Shown in pieces: positions 46,297 to 58,067 of a stretch of DNA of 64,000 nucleotides. This DNA comes from Thozetella sp. PMI_491 (taxonomy: Eukaryota; Ascomycota; Sordariomycetes; Chaetosphaeriales; Chaetosphaeriaceae). The notes beneath the pieces are model-generated. The model saw only the letters and a program-made list of their open reading frames with translations, was not told the DNA's origin and ran no database searches. The stretch covers positions 186,001 to 250,000 of the forward strand of contig MU270093.1 of the NCBI GenBank assembly GCA_021432635.1. The letters are read 5' to 3'. The position numbers were made by a program, and so were the translations under genes. Numbering within the stretch: the first letter of the stretch is position 1; the number at the start of each line of letters is the position of its first letter.

Positions 46297-49200
46297 ATGA
46301 TTATTATTATTAGAAGTGGTACTGTTTTATCTTGTTAGTAGAGCCGCCCCATTTGATGTCGTCACCAGTTGTGTGGTCTTAATGGTTTCGGCATAAGTGC
46401 TGGGAGTGCTCCTCGAAGCTTGGGGATGCCAAGGATGGCCGCGCATGCTCCGGAGGGTTCTGCATAGTAGCAGTAGCTACTATCAGGCAGTTGCGCACGA
46501 AGTAGCTGTTATCACACGTGAGGTAGGTGCCGGCTATAAGTGAGGAGAGAGAGGACCGGGTCATCGCTTTCCGTCTCGAGGCTGGATCCCGCTGCAGGTT
46601 CCCTCGATGGGACAGGACCACGCACTTGATCTCCCATAAATAAATAAAAAAGAAACAACCTGGGTAGCTGCGGTCAGTGTACCCGCGCTGCCCGGCAAGG
46701 CTCGAGACGGGTGGGGAAGAAAGTTCCGGATCTTATCGCAGACCTGAACACCTCATCACGACCCCCCGGGCATGCCTCCCATGGGACCCGCTGCAATTGA
46801 CGCGTCTCTTCGCGTCCCTGGTCGATGGCATCGAGGTCCAGACGCCCTCCTCCACTGCTCCCGAACTTTTCTCTGGCCAAGGACCAAAAGCCGTCATGAC
46901 GCACGACGCTGGTGGGCGATATCACTTACAGGTGACAGATCACAACCTTGTGTTCGGTACAGTACTACGTCTGCTCTTCCCATCTCTCCCATCCTGTCCT
47001 CTCTCTGACGGAGAGACTCCACCTCGTACGAGCGGATCTCCAGTGCGACCATACTGTCCAGATCGCGCCAGGGAGACCGGAGCGCTGGGCGGTCGTTGGC
47101 AAAGATCGTGCGAGTAGTCCTCGGCTATCAGACTTACATATTACTGCCTTGCCAACTTGGCTACGCACGACATGCGACGCGGCACCAACCTTCGGGACGG
47201 CCTTGTCAGTTGAGGCTGCCTGGTCTAGCTTCGATATTCTCCAGCAGCTCCAGCAGCTAGCAAGGGCAGACGACGCATGTGCAGGGCCTAACCCAGCCAG
47301 CTCTGCATGCTGCAGCTGAACTATGTATGTCACTATTTGCTGAAGCGGAGGCCCGTCCGCAGAAGAAGCATGGTGTCTAATAGGAACCGTGTCCCGTCCA
47401 TAGTACACAATGCTCAGCGACGAACAAGGTGAGCGAGGTGGTGAGGTGACGAACCCCGGCGCTCGATGTTTCCCCCTCGTCCGCACAGACCCTTCGTCCT
47501 GCAGCTAGAGCCTTTCTCCAGATCCTTGAATCGAGCCCTCAGCGCAACCACAGGATGGTGTGGCGTCGACCTCAAACAGTGAAGTCCCAACCTTTAGGTA
47601 AACCCCCGAAATTGCGACCAACCTGTGGATATATTTTGGGGCGGGGGTCCCGAAGGATCCTTGTAGACGCGGTCGGAGAATCGCGGGCCAGAATCCCTTG
47701 TCTCGAGCCGAACAGCTCTGCTTTGGGTTTTGTTTTGTTTTTTTCCTATTTTGCGTGGTTTTTGGTTCGGTATGCATTTGAGTTGGCGCAGAAGCCGCGA
47801 TCCAGCGCTCTCTCGAGCGAAAAAAGGTTCGAACTAATGTCAGGCCTTCGGAAACCTCGCCGGCTAGCGAGTCTGACATGCCGGGTTAGAGGTCCAGAGC
47901 CCTGACTAGGCTGCCGCCGTCGTCTCATGTTTCGCTGTTTGGCACCAACGCCAACGGCAGAGAGCGGCAGAGTGCGGCAGAGACGCTGGCCTCCAGGGTG
48001 CGGCAGGCGGACCCGCTTGCTCCCAGCCCGGCGGACAGCGTGGGGCGGGCCATGGCAAGAAGCTTTTAGCGACAGTCGATGCGAAATTGCCGCTATCGAA
48101 GCCTGTCGACAGCTCGTTTGTTTCACGAAACGTTCTTGCTGGTTACCGTGTACCTCGTCGCCCAGCGCCTCGGCCGAACCATTGCTGTGCCAGACGCGTC
48201 CCACGGACGAAACGTGGTTAGAACCAACGACACAATGCGCGGGGGGGCGCTTCCGGCTACCAGGAACCTCGCCCCCCGACACAAGTTAGCGTCGACGTCC
48301 GCGCGCTCAGCCTGTCGATCTTTGGGACAGTTACGGCGTAGACAATCTGGACGCAGTCTTGGAAGGTGAGCCTCATCGGGAACCGAGTGCTACTCTGGAG
48401 GTCCCTAGTACTATGGTACGTCGTACAGATGGTCGAGCAGCAGGTTCTGCGCAGACCAGGACCGGCCGACAGAACCTTGAGCCGCTTTATAATGCTGTGT
48501 GTGCCCCAATCCAATACGACAACACCGTAGCACAAAGTCCAGATACAGAGCAAGAGGGTACATAATAGCTAAGATAGGCAGCCTACCTTACCTTCCTAGG
48601 TACACAAGGCCTGTACTGTAGCAATATTAGCGGCACCACCGCACGGGGCAATTGCCTTTTGGATTGCCCTGCTCCTTACCACATGCGTCTTGATCGAGGT
48701 AGTACTTGCTATCGCTGCTGACCGACCCGGCTCAACAAGCGCTCTTTCCCCAGCCTACCAGGGCGTTTCTCCTGTTCCCTCAGCACCCACCGCGCTGTGC
48801 TTCTTGTCTCTTTTCGGCTGCCGAGCTTTCGCCAGCCATACGCCTCTTCGGCCTTCGGGCTCCTATTCTCTACCGCCCATCCTGTAACGCCCGCCGCCCA
48901 TCACGAGGCAGTGATTGGCCTTCAGACAAGATAGGCAGCCGCAAAAGGCCTCCAAATAAGCCAAGCGGCCTACCGTGCCGGCCCGTAGTGAGGACGAACG
49001 GCGCCCCTTCCCCTGTCCCGCCTCCCCTTCCCCCAAGCACACCAGCCGTGGCCATTGGCCAATGGCTTCTGCGAGGCTTCTTCCCCGAAATCGCCCACGT
49101 CTCATTTCTGCTCTCCCCCTCCCCCTCGTCTAAAGTCTAAACCCCCACCCGCGCCACTTCTCAAGGCCTGGCTGGCCATCACCAACACGCGGTTGTGGGC

Positions 49201-49485
49201 CTCGGCCGCAGAGCGTCTAGCGCCTCGGCGGAAGCTGGGCCCCGGTCACTTCGGTTGGGCGAGGGCTCTTCCGTGGAGACACGGACGGGAGCTAGGCTTA
49301 CCTCTTCTCTGGTTCTCTTCGCCTGCAGGACGAACTTCCCAATCCTACACTGCGGTCACCGCAGTCGTCACAGTCCAATCTCTGGATCACAGCAACCCCG
49401 GAGGGTTGCAATATTCCAGCGAAGCTTGCAGGCTTTTCCAGTCGTCGCTCCCGTTGGGAATGGCTTTCTTCCCGTCCCTCCCGCA

Positions 49486-49498
49486 CCCCCCCCCCCCC
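49486..49498. repeat. poly-C tract, 13 nt
   Basis: Uninterrupted C13 on the + strand in the gene-poor region. Confidence 0.95.
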
Positions 49499-50674
49499 TC
49501 TTCTCTCCCTTCGGTGTTCTCCCAACACTTGAGGTGAGAGGGCTGGTCCGAGATGAGCCCTGCAGCTCAGATGCATGGGCGAGCGAGCCCTTTGGCCGCT
49601 AGCTCGAGGCATCAGAGCGTGCATGTACTCCCTGCAGATCCGCGGCCTGCTAGTGCTGCAAGCTGCAGTGCCCATCACTGCTGTCAGTCAGGGTTCTGCA
49701 GCACCAACGCCGAGTCTGCCCGGAGGTGTCAACGTGAAAAGACCATCCAAGCACGGCTGCCATGCGATAGAGCAGCCTATCCTCCGGTAGATCCTAGCCC
49801 AAGCTCGTAATCTCTCGGCAGCGTGCACAGCAGATTTTGTCTGTTCTGTCTGTAGAGGCTTTCTGGCAGCAAACCTGCAGGAGCCGAGAGCACGGCCAGC
49901 CAGGCTTGACGGGACTCCTAGCACCTTGAAGGGAGATGGAGCGGTCGACTCAGGGGGCCTGCAGCTTCAAGCGAGCCGTCAACCAAAAAGTCTGGTTTGC
50001 TGGGGCTGCCGCGGTAATCTGCTACGCTCCGGACCCTTTCGTCTCTCTCAAGGCAAGTCATTGACCGTTCTCGTGGCAGCGTAGCATTTGTAATATATCA
50101 GTTTTTGCCTGGTGGGAAAATGACTGCGACGCTGTGCGTACCTGCCGAGCGTCGATAATTAGCAACCATCAAGGGCCTTCGTCACAGACCCAGTTGCATG
50201 TCACCCGCTGCGGTTACAGTAGGAGAAGTTGAAGGTAGATGCTACTCTCATGTTTTTGTTTGTGATAGCATTGCCTTGCCTCGGGCATCACAGCATATGT
50301 AGCAACTGGCACCTTGCTTGGGATACCACGGCCCGGTCCTCCCCGTAAAGGCATCCGTCCAGTCAGCCTCCCAGCTTTTCTCGCACCTGCCTTGCCCATC
50401 CGCCCTATCGACGTAAACTACGTGGTCTTACGGCTGCCCGGCGGCGCCTCCGGCCATGGACTCGCTCGTCGTGTAGCACCGAGCTCAACAATACGGTAAG
50501 GCAGTGTTGTGGAGTGAGCAGAGAGGTAATAGTGCCGGGCAGGTCCACGAAGACGTGCTAGCGTGTTGGCGATGGCTAGGCGAAGGGAAAGCTACATGTT
50601 CTTCGAGTTGTATGTAAGCATCTCCGTGGTTGCAACCGGAACATAGCAGTTCTAGCCCCGGCAAGTCGCCTCCT

Positions 50675-52219
50675 CTAGGAGCTAGCCTGGTTGCTGGGGA
50701 GCCATGATGGATTATTTTCGACCGTGATGGGATACTTGTCCAGAGATTCGTACCACTGGATGACAGAACCTATCTGGGAACCGGTATCGTGTCAGTGATT
50801 TCCTGTTGCTTGCCAATGTTCCTCGCTCCTACCCTTTCCGAGTCCCCCGTGTGGAATCTCGGAGAAGGCAAGAGGCATATATATATCTCGGGTTGGTGTG
50901 TGCAAGTGTGGGTGGATGGGTGAGCCACGCAAGACGTACCAGGAACGCCCACGAGCCGATGAACGTGGACAGAGTTGAGGCATACTCCATCCCATCTTTG
51001 TCGATCGCAAAGCCGAACGCGCCGCAGAGGGTAAACCCAAGGGCCCCGACCAAGTTCCACAGCCCGATGTGCCACCCCAATACTTTAGGAGCAGGGATGT
51101 ACCACTTGTCTTGAACTTCCAGCATAAACAGCAGGCTAGACACGATAAACCCGCACCCGCCGACAACCTGGGGCAGCCAGAATACCCCATTCTCTACCGG
51201 CGTTGGCAGGGAGTTCAGGATGGGCGGCAAACCCGTAAAGCCCGAAATCCAGAAGATGGTCGCTCCCAACATCTGCGAGAGACAGGCGAGGAACCCAATG
51301 TCTCGGAAGTAATGCGTGGACAACTCCCGCCAAGTCGGCCACCACGACCAGCGCCGCCCAGCGCCGACCATCCCTAAATCACCAGGACCATCCCCCAGAC
51401 CCGCCTCTGCGCCATCCACCAACGGGCCGCTGCTGTCGTCTCCCTGGGCTCGGCGGGTAGCCGCGATGGACGCGCTCCTGCCTACGTGGTGGTGCTGGCA
51501 GCTGTTGTGCCTGGGGCGTAGGAGGAGGCCGCGGCTCTCGATGGCCTCCTCGAGCGCCCAGCCGAAGCAGTAGGACCGGTTCTCGTTGACCGCCTCAAGC
51601 ATGAGCAGAACGGAGCCGAGCTCGAAGACGGTCGCTCCGATGCAGGCGGTCACGCCTCCGCCGGTGGCGGACTCGCCTGGGAACTCGGTGCTCGGCGCGG
51701 CAAGAGGCAGCCACACGAAGAAAGCGTTGATGACCCAGATGACGGAGCCTGGAGGTCAGCTTGGTCCATCCTCCTTGGGTAACGGTGTAGGTGCATGTAG
51801 ATCCTACCTAAGGTGAAGACCGTGGCGACATCGTAGCTCACATCCCAGACGGGAAACCGCACAAACATGCGCATGACTCCTCTCCGCGTTTGGGCCCACG
51901 TGTTCGTCGGCTTCGGGGCGTCCACTCCGGCCTTGGCCATAGACGCCGCTGTCATGGTGGCGCAGTGACGTCCTTTGCGGTTGTCACGGCTCTTCCAGAC
52001 ATGGTAGATCCCTACCGGTGCCTCAAGGCCAGTTGCTCCGTGTGCCTGAGATTGGCCGGGTCCGGCCCCGGCTCCCTCAGATGGACCACCATGAAGAGGC
52101 CTCGCAGCTGCACCGACGGGATGGTACCGCTGCGTCGGATTCAAGAAGGCCACGGGTCCTTTAACATGGTGCGCATCGTAATGGCTCCTTGTGAAGTGGT
52201 CGCGCGGTTCCCTGTCCAT
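50675..52219 (-). CDS. polytopic membrane protein with three similar two-helix units
   Basis: Predicted 439-residue integral membrane protein. Exons 51808-52219, 50940-51748 and 50675-50773; donors GTAGGA and GTACGT, acceptors CCAG and CCAG. The cytosolic N-terminus of about 125 residues contains MDREPRDHFTRSHYDAHH and a basic RRGVMRMFVRFP stretch. Six hydrophobic segments follow, which I read as three units, each a helix pair ending in a related motif: GSVLLMLEAVNEN, SSLLFMLEVQDKW, and GSVIQWYESLDKY. The second and third splice sites fall inside helices of units 1 and 3. The pattern recalls YrhK-like two-helix proteins, but that is from memory and not tested. Fungal homologues are usually just called integral membrane proteins. 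It is divergent from the dehalogenase gene, about 600 bp apart. Confidence 0.82.
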
Positions 52220-52821
52220 CTCACCCTGAGAGCGTGCGCGAGCGAAAGAGAGAGAGCCCAGGCCCCAGCAACACCCAAAAGGACGCGTATGGCCACTGGG
52301 GAGAGGTTTTCGTTCTGGCTTCCCACAAAACGAGCGTCGGTAAAGCGAGTGTGATATCGTAGTTATTGTTCCAACGAGGTTTAGCGAATGACTGAGATCA
52401 TTGATTCAGTACTTCGCATCGCAAGCCACGGCAATTGGATCGTTGCCCATACAGGGGATGGATCCTTCAGCGACCGAAAATTCGCAGCGAGGTTCGTGCG
52501 TCGTCGCGGACTCAGCACGCAGCTTCTGAAAAGTTGACACCCCGTATTCGTCAACATGCATTACCACATACCTACGCAGAGCTGCCCAATGGATTGACGT
52601 CACTACCGGCGGCCCGTTCACCCGGCTTCGCTCCGGTTTTGTTGCTCCGGGGCCATCCAGTCAGCAGCAGCCCTCCACTCGCCCAATGTCGCGATAGCAC
52701 GTGTGCGACGGCTCATGTAGGCAACGCTTGCCAGGAAAGACAGTCTTCGCCTTCCCCGCGTCTAGTTAATGCCAAATTTCTATTATTGTTCCGCGGAACC
52801 TTCAATAAACCACCGCACCCG
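52220..52821. promoter_or_regulatory. divergent intergenic region, membrane protein / dehalogenase
   Basis: 602 bp between two divergent start codons, short enough for a shared promoter. The dehalogenase frame stays open upstream to 52435, but ATG 52822 starts the recognisable domain. No TATA box is clear. Confidence 0.45.
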
Positions 52822-53628
52822 ATGGAGGCCGGCTCACCTCTCTCCCAGGTCAAGGCGCTGACCTTCGACGTCTTCGGAACTGTAGTCGACTGGCGGTTCT
52901 CGGTCGAAGAGGCCCTGGGGCGCGAAGCGGCGAACAAAATCCAGTCCGCATCCTTCGCAGCCCTCCCCAGCGAGGTTCAGGGTAGGGCGAAGTCTCTCAC
53001 CGCTGACGACTGGGCCGCCTTCGCGCAGGAGTGGCGGAACTCGTACGGCCGCTTCACGCTCGGTTTCCAGCCCGGCGTGACACCGTGGAAGGACGTTGAC
53101 ACGCACCACCGCGACAGCTTGCTCGAGTTGCTAGACAAGTGGGGAGTGCCGGGTCTCTACGACGCCGACGAAGTCGAGAGGCTGAGTAAGATCTGGCATT
53201 TCCTCCGGCCCTGGCCCGACAGCTCCGAAGGCATTCACAAGCTGGGCACCAAGCTCGTCACTGCGACGCTGTCTAACGGGAATCAGTCGCTGCTCAAGGA
53301 TCTGAATCAGTTTGGGGACCTGGGCTTCCAGCGCATCCTGTCTGCCGAGGACTTTCAAGCATATAAGCCAAACCCAGCAACATATTTAGGCGCCTGCAAG
53401 GCGCTGGGCTTGGAGCCATCCCAGGTCGCCATGGTGGCCGCCCACCTGGGAGATTTGCTCTCGGCTCGCTCATACGGGCTCAGGACTATCTATGTGGAGA
53501 GGCCGCGCGAAGAGGCCAAGAACGACCCCGAAGTAGAGAGATATAGAGCTGACAACTCCACCATAGACTTATGGGTGAACGGAGACGAAGAAGGGTTTGT
53601 AGAGGTAGCAAGGCGGTTAGGTATATAA
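52822..53628 (+). CDS. haloacid dehalogenase type II (HAD hydrolase)
   Basis: Intronless 268-residue HAD-superfamily hydrolase of the L-2-haloacid dehalogenase-like group. ATG 52822 gives MEAGSPLSQVKALTFDVFGT, the normal N-terminus; an upstream extension in the same frame has no family similarity. Four HAD motifs are visible: nucleophile D16 in FDVFGT, S151 in TLSNGN, K182 in YKPNPATY and D211 in AAHLGDL. The cap insertion (about residues 25-110) contains the Trp/Tyr-rich WRNSYGRFTLG. Most fungal members have not been shown to act on haloacids, so phosphatase-like activity is also possible. It is divergent from the membrane-protein gene. Confidence 0.93.
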   Translation: MEAGSPLSQVKALTFDVFGTVVDWRFSVEEALGREAANKIQSASFAALPSEVQGRAKSLTADDWAAFAQEWRNSYGRFTLGFQPGVTPWKDVDTHHRDSLLELLDKWGVPGLYDADEVERLSKIWHFLRPWPDSSEGIHKLGTKLVTATLSNGNQSLLKDLNQFGDLGFQRILSAEDFQAYKPNPATYLGACKALGLEPSQVAMVAAHLGDLLSARSYGLRTIYVERPREEAKNDPEVERYRADNSTIDLWVNGDEEGFVEVARRLGI

Positions 53629-56600
53629 CAGTTTCCAGCTATATAGCAAAGCTTTTTTCGCATTCGCCCGCGCATAGTGCTAGCTGAACCTCACGAACGC
53701 TCTGCCCTGGTCTAGTTGCGCAACAAGAAACATGAAATTCGACGTGCAGGTCCCAAGGCATCAGAGTGACCTCGAAACTATAAGAGGAAACCCGGAGAGC
53801 CTAGCCATTCGGATGCGTAGACGGACGCAAACCCATCTTGTTCGTCAACACACCTTAACTTAACTGCGGCACCTCACTTACACCTAAGTGTACAAGTTCA
53901 ACTCAAACGGGACCGATGGGCATCCGAGACAGTTGTCCGACTGTGCCCACAAACGAGATGTCATATACTCCCCGTCATATCTCCAAGAGAATCTGGGAGC
54001 GACCCACAAGAAACCCCACGGCTTCCATTGGTTTCTAGCCCACCTGGTGTGAGTCTTATTCGTCCCCTTCATGGCGTCATGGCGCCTTGTTATTTCTTCT
54101 CGCCGTGGGGGGGAGGGGGGTGCCTGCCCCGAGAGTATAGCTCGCGCATGAGGGACCACGAGGGACCAAGTGGGACACTAAAAGAGCCCATCCTAGATAG
54201 CCCTTGTGCCGTAGCACCCGCTTCCACGTCTTAAAGGCATCGGGTTCATCTCTGCTTGCGAAGACCAAGCGTATTTGAGGAAAAGAAAGTAGCTTGTTCC
54301 CGCCCCGTGTTGAAACTTGCGCCTTGCGGAAAGCTCGCCTATCGGTGGACCGCGTTTAGCGTCTTTGTGCTTCAAGTGAAGGTACACCCTCGCCGTAACT
54401 CTGGGAAAAGAGACAGGTCATTTCTCCCATCACGAACTCTGGGCCGCGGAAGGCGGGTTCAACCGCCCACGCCAGGGCACCCCTAACCCGATATATGCCG
54501 CTGTGGGAAGAGCAGGCAGAAACCCCAAGGGGACTGATCGGTACCAGACACTACGCACAGAGCGACACGAGTTGGCTACTGGATTGAGAACCCGGTTCAA
54601 CTCGGGTGTGATGCGGCGGACCCGAATGGGTGCCGAAACTGTGGAAGCGGGGGTCTAGATATTGGATAGGAAGGCATCTTGCAGGCAGTAGAAGGCCAAG
54701 TTCCTCGGTATTATGACTTGTGACGGGTTTCCGAGAGAAGGAAGGAGAGATCACCCCGGCCGAGGCGTTGTTAGGCGAGGCGGGTGAAGCAGCAAGCCTC
54801 CGACTAGACACACGGCGGGCATCTTTTAGAGCCATACCGACAACTGTCGCTCGGGCCTCACACCCTCCCTCCCCGGATTTGGCAGGATACGATAGGTTAC
54901 TTTAACATCAGATGAAGAGTCACCACCCACAGAGGGAGAGATATATAATCTGCTGGGCGGTTGGGTTGCTGGTTCGGTGTGAGCGTGGGAAGCGAGGAGG
55001 ACTTAGGGCGGGGATGGTGGCGCCCGCCGGGGGGAGGAGAGGGGGGCACGCGCGTGATGACTGCTCACACCAAGACCGTATGTTTGTCGCCTTGATTTCT
55101 GAGTTATCAACCCGCCACTCTGCGAGTGCTGTCGGTCACAGACTGGTCTATCAACATTCCCAGGCACACAAAACGGATGGCGTGTCTAAGAACTGGAACA
55201 GGCCCGCACGGCTCATCACAGGCCAATGCCGCGGTGATGCTGGCGGTAGGCGGTGGCTCGGTACTCGCTAGCTCCTGCAGCAAACCTAGTTAAGGCCGCT
55301 TGCGAGCGGCCCGGCGAGCCAGGAGATGTCGCTTGTTGTTTGGGGTCGTGGGACCGAGGCGACAAGAAACATAGCCCCCTCTTTTGCCTTCCTTCCTCCT
55401 CTGGCTCCCCCTTCTCCAAGGGCGAGGGAGGGAGGGGCTGGCCTTCGCCCTCGCCCACGGGGATCTGAATCGCACCGTTCTATGTGCGGCATGTAACGGG
55501 GGTGACGCCCGTAGCCTAAAGCAACGGGGACCCTGGTAGCGATGCTGAGATCTACCGCAGTACCAGCATCGTGGCCGCCGGGAGGCGGGGGTATCCCGAA
55601 GCGAGTGCAAGCGACCGTGCGGACGGGCTCTCGGCCGCTGCATTGGCGGATGCCATTTTCGATGGAGGGTCGCCAGCTCCCAAGACCAGAACAGGACGAC
55701 GAGACGACGAGCTCTATCGGTGCAGATAGCCGCCGCCGCGCCTGCCGGTTAGTCGCGTGTTGCTTCTGGCGGAGCCCCGAGGGCAGACAATTAGGGTTTG
55801 GAAGGGCCGCGAGCGAGCCGTAGGAGGCTGCAGCTGCAGCACCGCACATGTCTCTGCAGCCATAGGGGAAGGGGGGAAGGGGGGGAGGAAGGAAGCTGCG
55901 GCCTGCCTGGACGACCCACGGAAAGGACCGACGCCAGTCCGCCTCGACGGGAGGACATGCAACGTGCAAACTGATCAAAGTGCCTAGTCAGTGCAAGGCA
56001 GTCCGTCGCAAAGCGCCAGGCCTGTGTTACCTGCGCATGCATTGCGCCCGTACCTCAGCTCAGCCAGCAGCCGCGCGCGTCAACGCCCAGACAGACACCA
56101 GAGCTGGGTCGTCCGCCATGCATGGGATCAGGATCTGAAGCGTCCCTTTTGTCAGTTCAGGACCATGTTGGTGGCCAGAGATAAGCCTGGGTGGTTCGGC
56201 CGCTTTATAGCTCTCGATGCTGGGAGATATCCCCTCAAGCATTTTCATGTATGGTTTAACCGATCTTGCCGAAGGTGATTGTTGCACAACCATCTTGCTG
56301 CCTTCTTTCTGAAAAGCATTGCGATACCCCCCCAATCTGCTGTCCCCTCTGCCTCAAGGCTGCCACCGGGTCCTACGGCCTCAAGTTCCTGCTGCCACTG
56401 CTGCCGTGGTTACTTCCCCTTCTCCCTCCCACAATTTCACAACCTTGTGAGATCCTCATTATTCTCTCTCTCTCTCTCTCCGTTCCCTCCCCCCCCCCCC
56501 TTCCTGTCTTTCTCTCCCTCTCTACCCCGGATTGCTATTTCTAGTGCGTTCGCTCTGCAGAACCGTCCCGAGAAGCTGGTACGAGTTTCGGCGAGAGCTC

Positions 56601-58067
56601 GACTCCAACCCCTCTCCGCCTCCCCACCACCCACTCTCCCGCGCCCTGTCCGCCCGCGTTCGAACTGGTGCAGAATCTGGAACTCGTCCCACATTTGGCC
56701 CAGTTCTGGGACTCGCATTCCCGTGTGCGTGGTCTTGCTCGCTCATCATCTTCGCCACGCCAGCGGGTCTATCCTCGCTTTGCCCTCGAACGGTTCGGGA
56801 GACAACATAATTGCGGTTTTGGCCGGTTTTGGCCTCGACGAAACAAAAAGAGGACAACCCCCGTTCTCCCCTTCTCTCTCCCCTGGCTGCCGGACAGGAT
56901 CCCGAAGCGAATCTAAGGAGACCAACCCTGGCAGCCCATACATCCTTGGAGGCCAGCATTCGGGGCATTGCCATTTCCCAACGGTGCTTGGCGGGTCTGC
57001 AGGCTGTGGACCCTCGACCGCTATCTATCCTCATCTTCACCTTCTTATTTTCACTATCGCCCGGGGCGTTTCCTCCAAATTTCGGAAATCCCCTCCCGCT
57101 TTCTTATCGCCCGCCCGGAGACCTCCTGGAACTGCTGTGCCCTTTCTTCTTGTTTCTTTTTCTTCACCACGGATCCGGCCGGGGTTTGCCAAGTATTCTG
57201 TGCATGTGCGGCCTGTTGTGCCTGTGAATTCGGGACCTGTCGCCTTTTCTGGAGCCTACGCCCCTCGAGAGGAGCCAAAGAGCGGTTTGCTAGCCAGGCG
57301 TGCTAACGTAGGCCCGGCACTGCACCCCCGACCCCCGACGCTATTGTCCCGAGCCATTGCTCGCCCGAAAAGGTCGCCAGCACCCACAATCTTTTTTTTT
57401 TTTGGACCCTCCCTCTTGTGGCCTGCAGGTCCAGTTGCATGCACACCCTTCAGGCCCTCTCCCACCCGAGTTCCACGCATTAAAAAGGGCTCCCGCTGAA
57501 GAGGACCCAGCCAAGTCCCTAACCCAAAGCTTAGACCGGAGTTGCCCACTTTACTCCACCTTTCCTCCCCACTCGCTGCTGCACCCAACTTTTGCTCAAC
57601 ATTGCTCGCCGGCCCACGTAGCAGCCACTTGCTGTTGTTGCTTCTCCATCCCCGACTTTCCCCCTTCGACTTTCTCGAAATCCATCTTGCACTCGCACTC
57701 CCCGAGGCTCAACCACCGCATTTTCCCTCCACACACCCGCACCCGCCGAGGCCCCAAAATACCATCAACTTTCGCCTCGCCATCGTTCTTCCTCGCTTTT
57801 TTTGCATTTGTATTGCGCAAAGTTTTGCCAGGCGCTAATTGGAGGGCACTGGAGAATTGTCTCTAGCCCATTCTCCCCCGCTGCTACGCCTGCTTTCCGT
57901 CTCCGCCTTTGCCTCGACCGACCGGAAACGTGCTTTCGGCTTTGGTCAGCTACTATTTAAACTCCCGCCCCTCATCCGACTCTCCTCTGCCCTGATCGGG
58001 GACCCTTTCGCCCACGACCGGACTTCAACCCCAATCGCCACCACGGAGCGTTTCGACCCAATTCGCC
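53629..58067. other. 4.4 kb spacer including the long pyrimidine-rich ras leader
   Basis: No supported gene. 53.6-56.2 kb is unremarkable. From about 56.25 kb to the ras ATG the + strand is strongly C/T-rich: a CT dinucleotide run at 56463-56480, C12 at 56489-56500 and T11 near 57391. A 406-codon open frame at 56279-57499 follows this composition and is not believed. TATTTAA at 57954-57960 lies 108 bp before the ATG. Confidence 0.5.
56463..56500. repeat. CT dinucleotide run and poly-C tract
   Basis: A (CT)9 run, a short interruption and then C12, in the pyrimidine-rich region upstream of the ras gene. Confidence 0.9.

Larger units (their letters stand above)
43171..50674. other. 7.5 kb gene-poor region with homopolymer tracts
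   Basis: No frame with a recognisable domain. The first few hundred bases are the ApsA promoter. Two overlapping frames at 44784-45534 on opposite strands cancel each other as evidence. The region holds C runs at 45780-45793 (14), 46277-46288 (12, followed by 8 T) and 49486-49498 (13), a TTA/ATT run near 46300-46312, and scattered TGCAG and CCTAGG words. Confidence 0.5.

Noticed and set aside
54585-54610. T-arm-like hairpin ACCCG-loop-CGGGT
   Set aside because: The loop is eight bases and the rest of a cloverleaf is absent.
56279-57499. 406-codon open frame on the + strand upstream of ras-2
   Set aside because: It follows the pyrimidine-rich composition, is overlapped by other open frames on both strands, and shows only low-complexity Pro/Ser/Phe/Leu sequence without a domain. 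It lies where a leader is expected.
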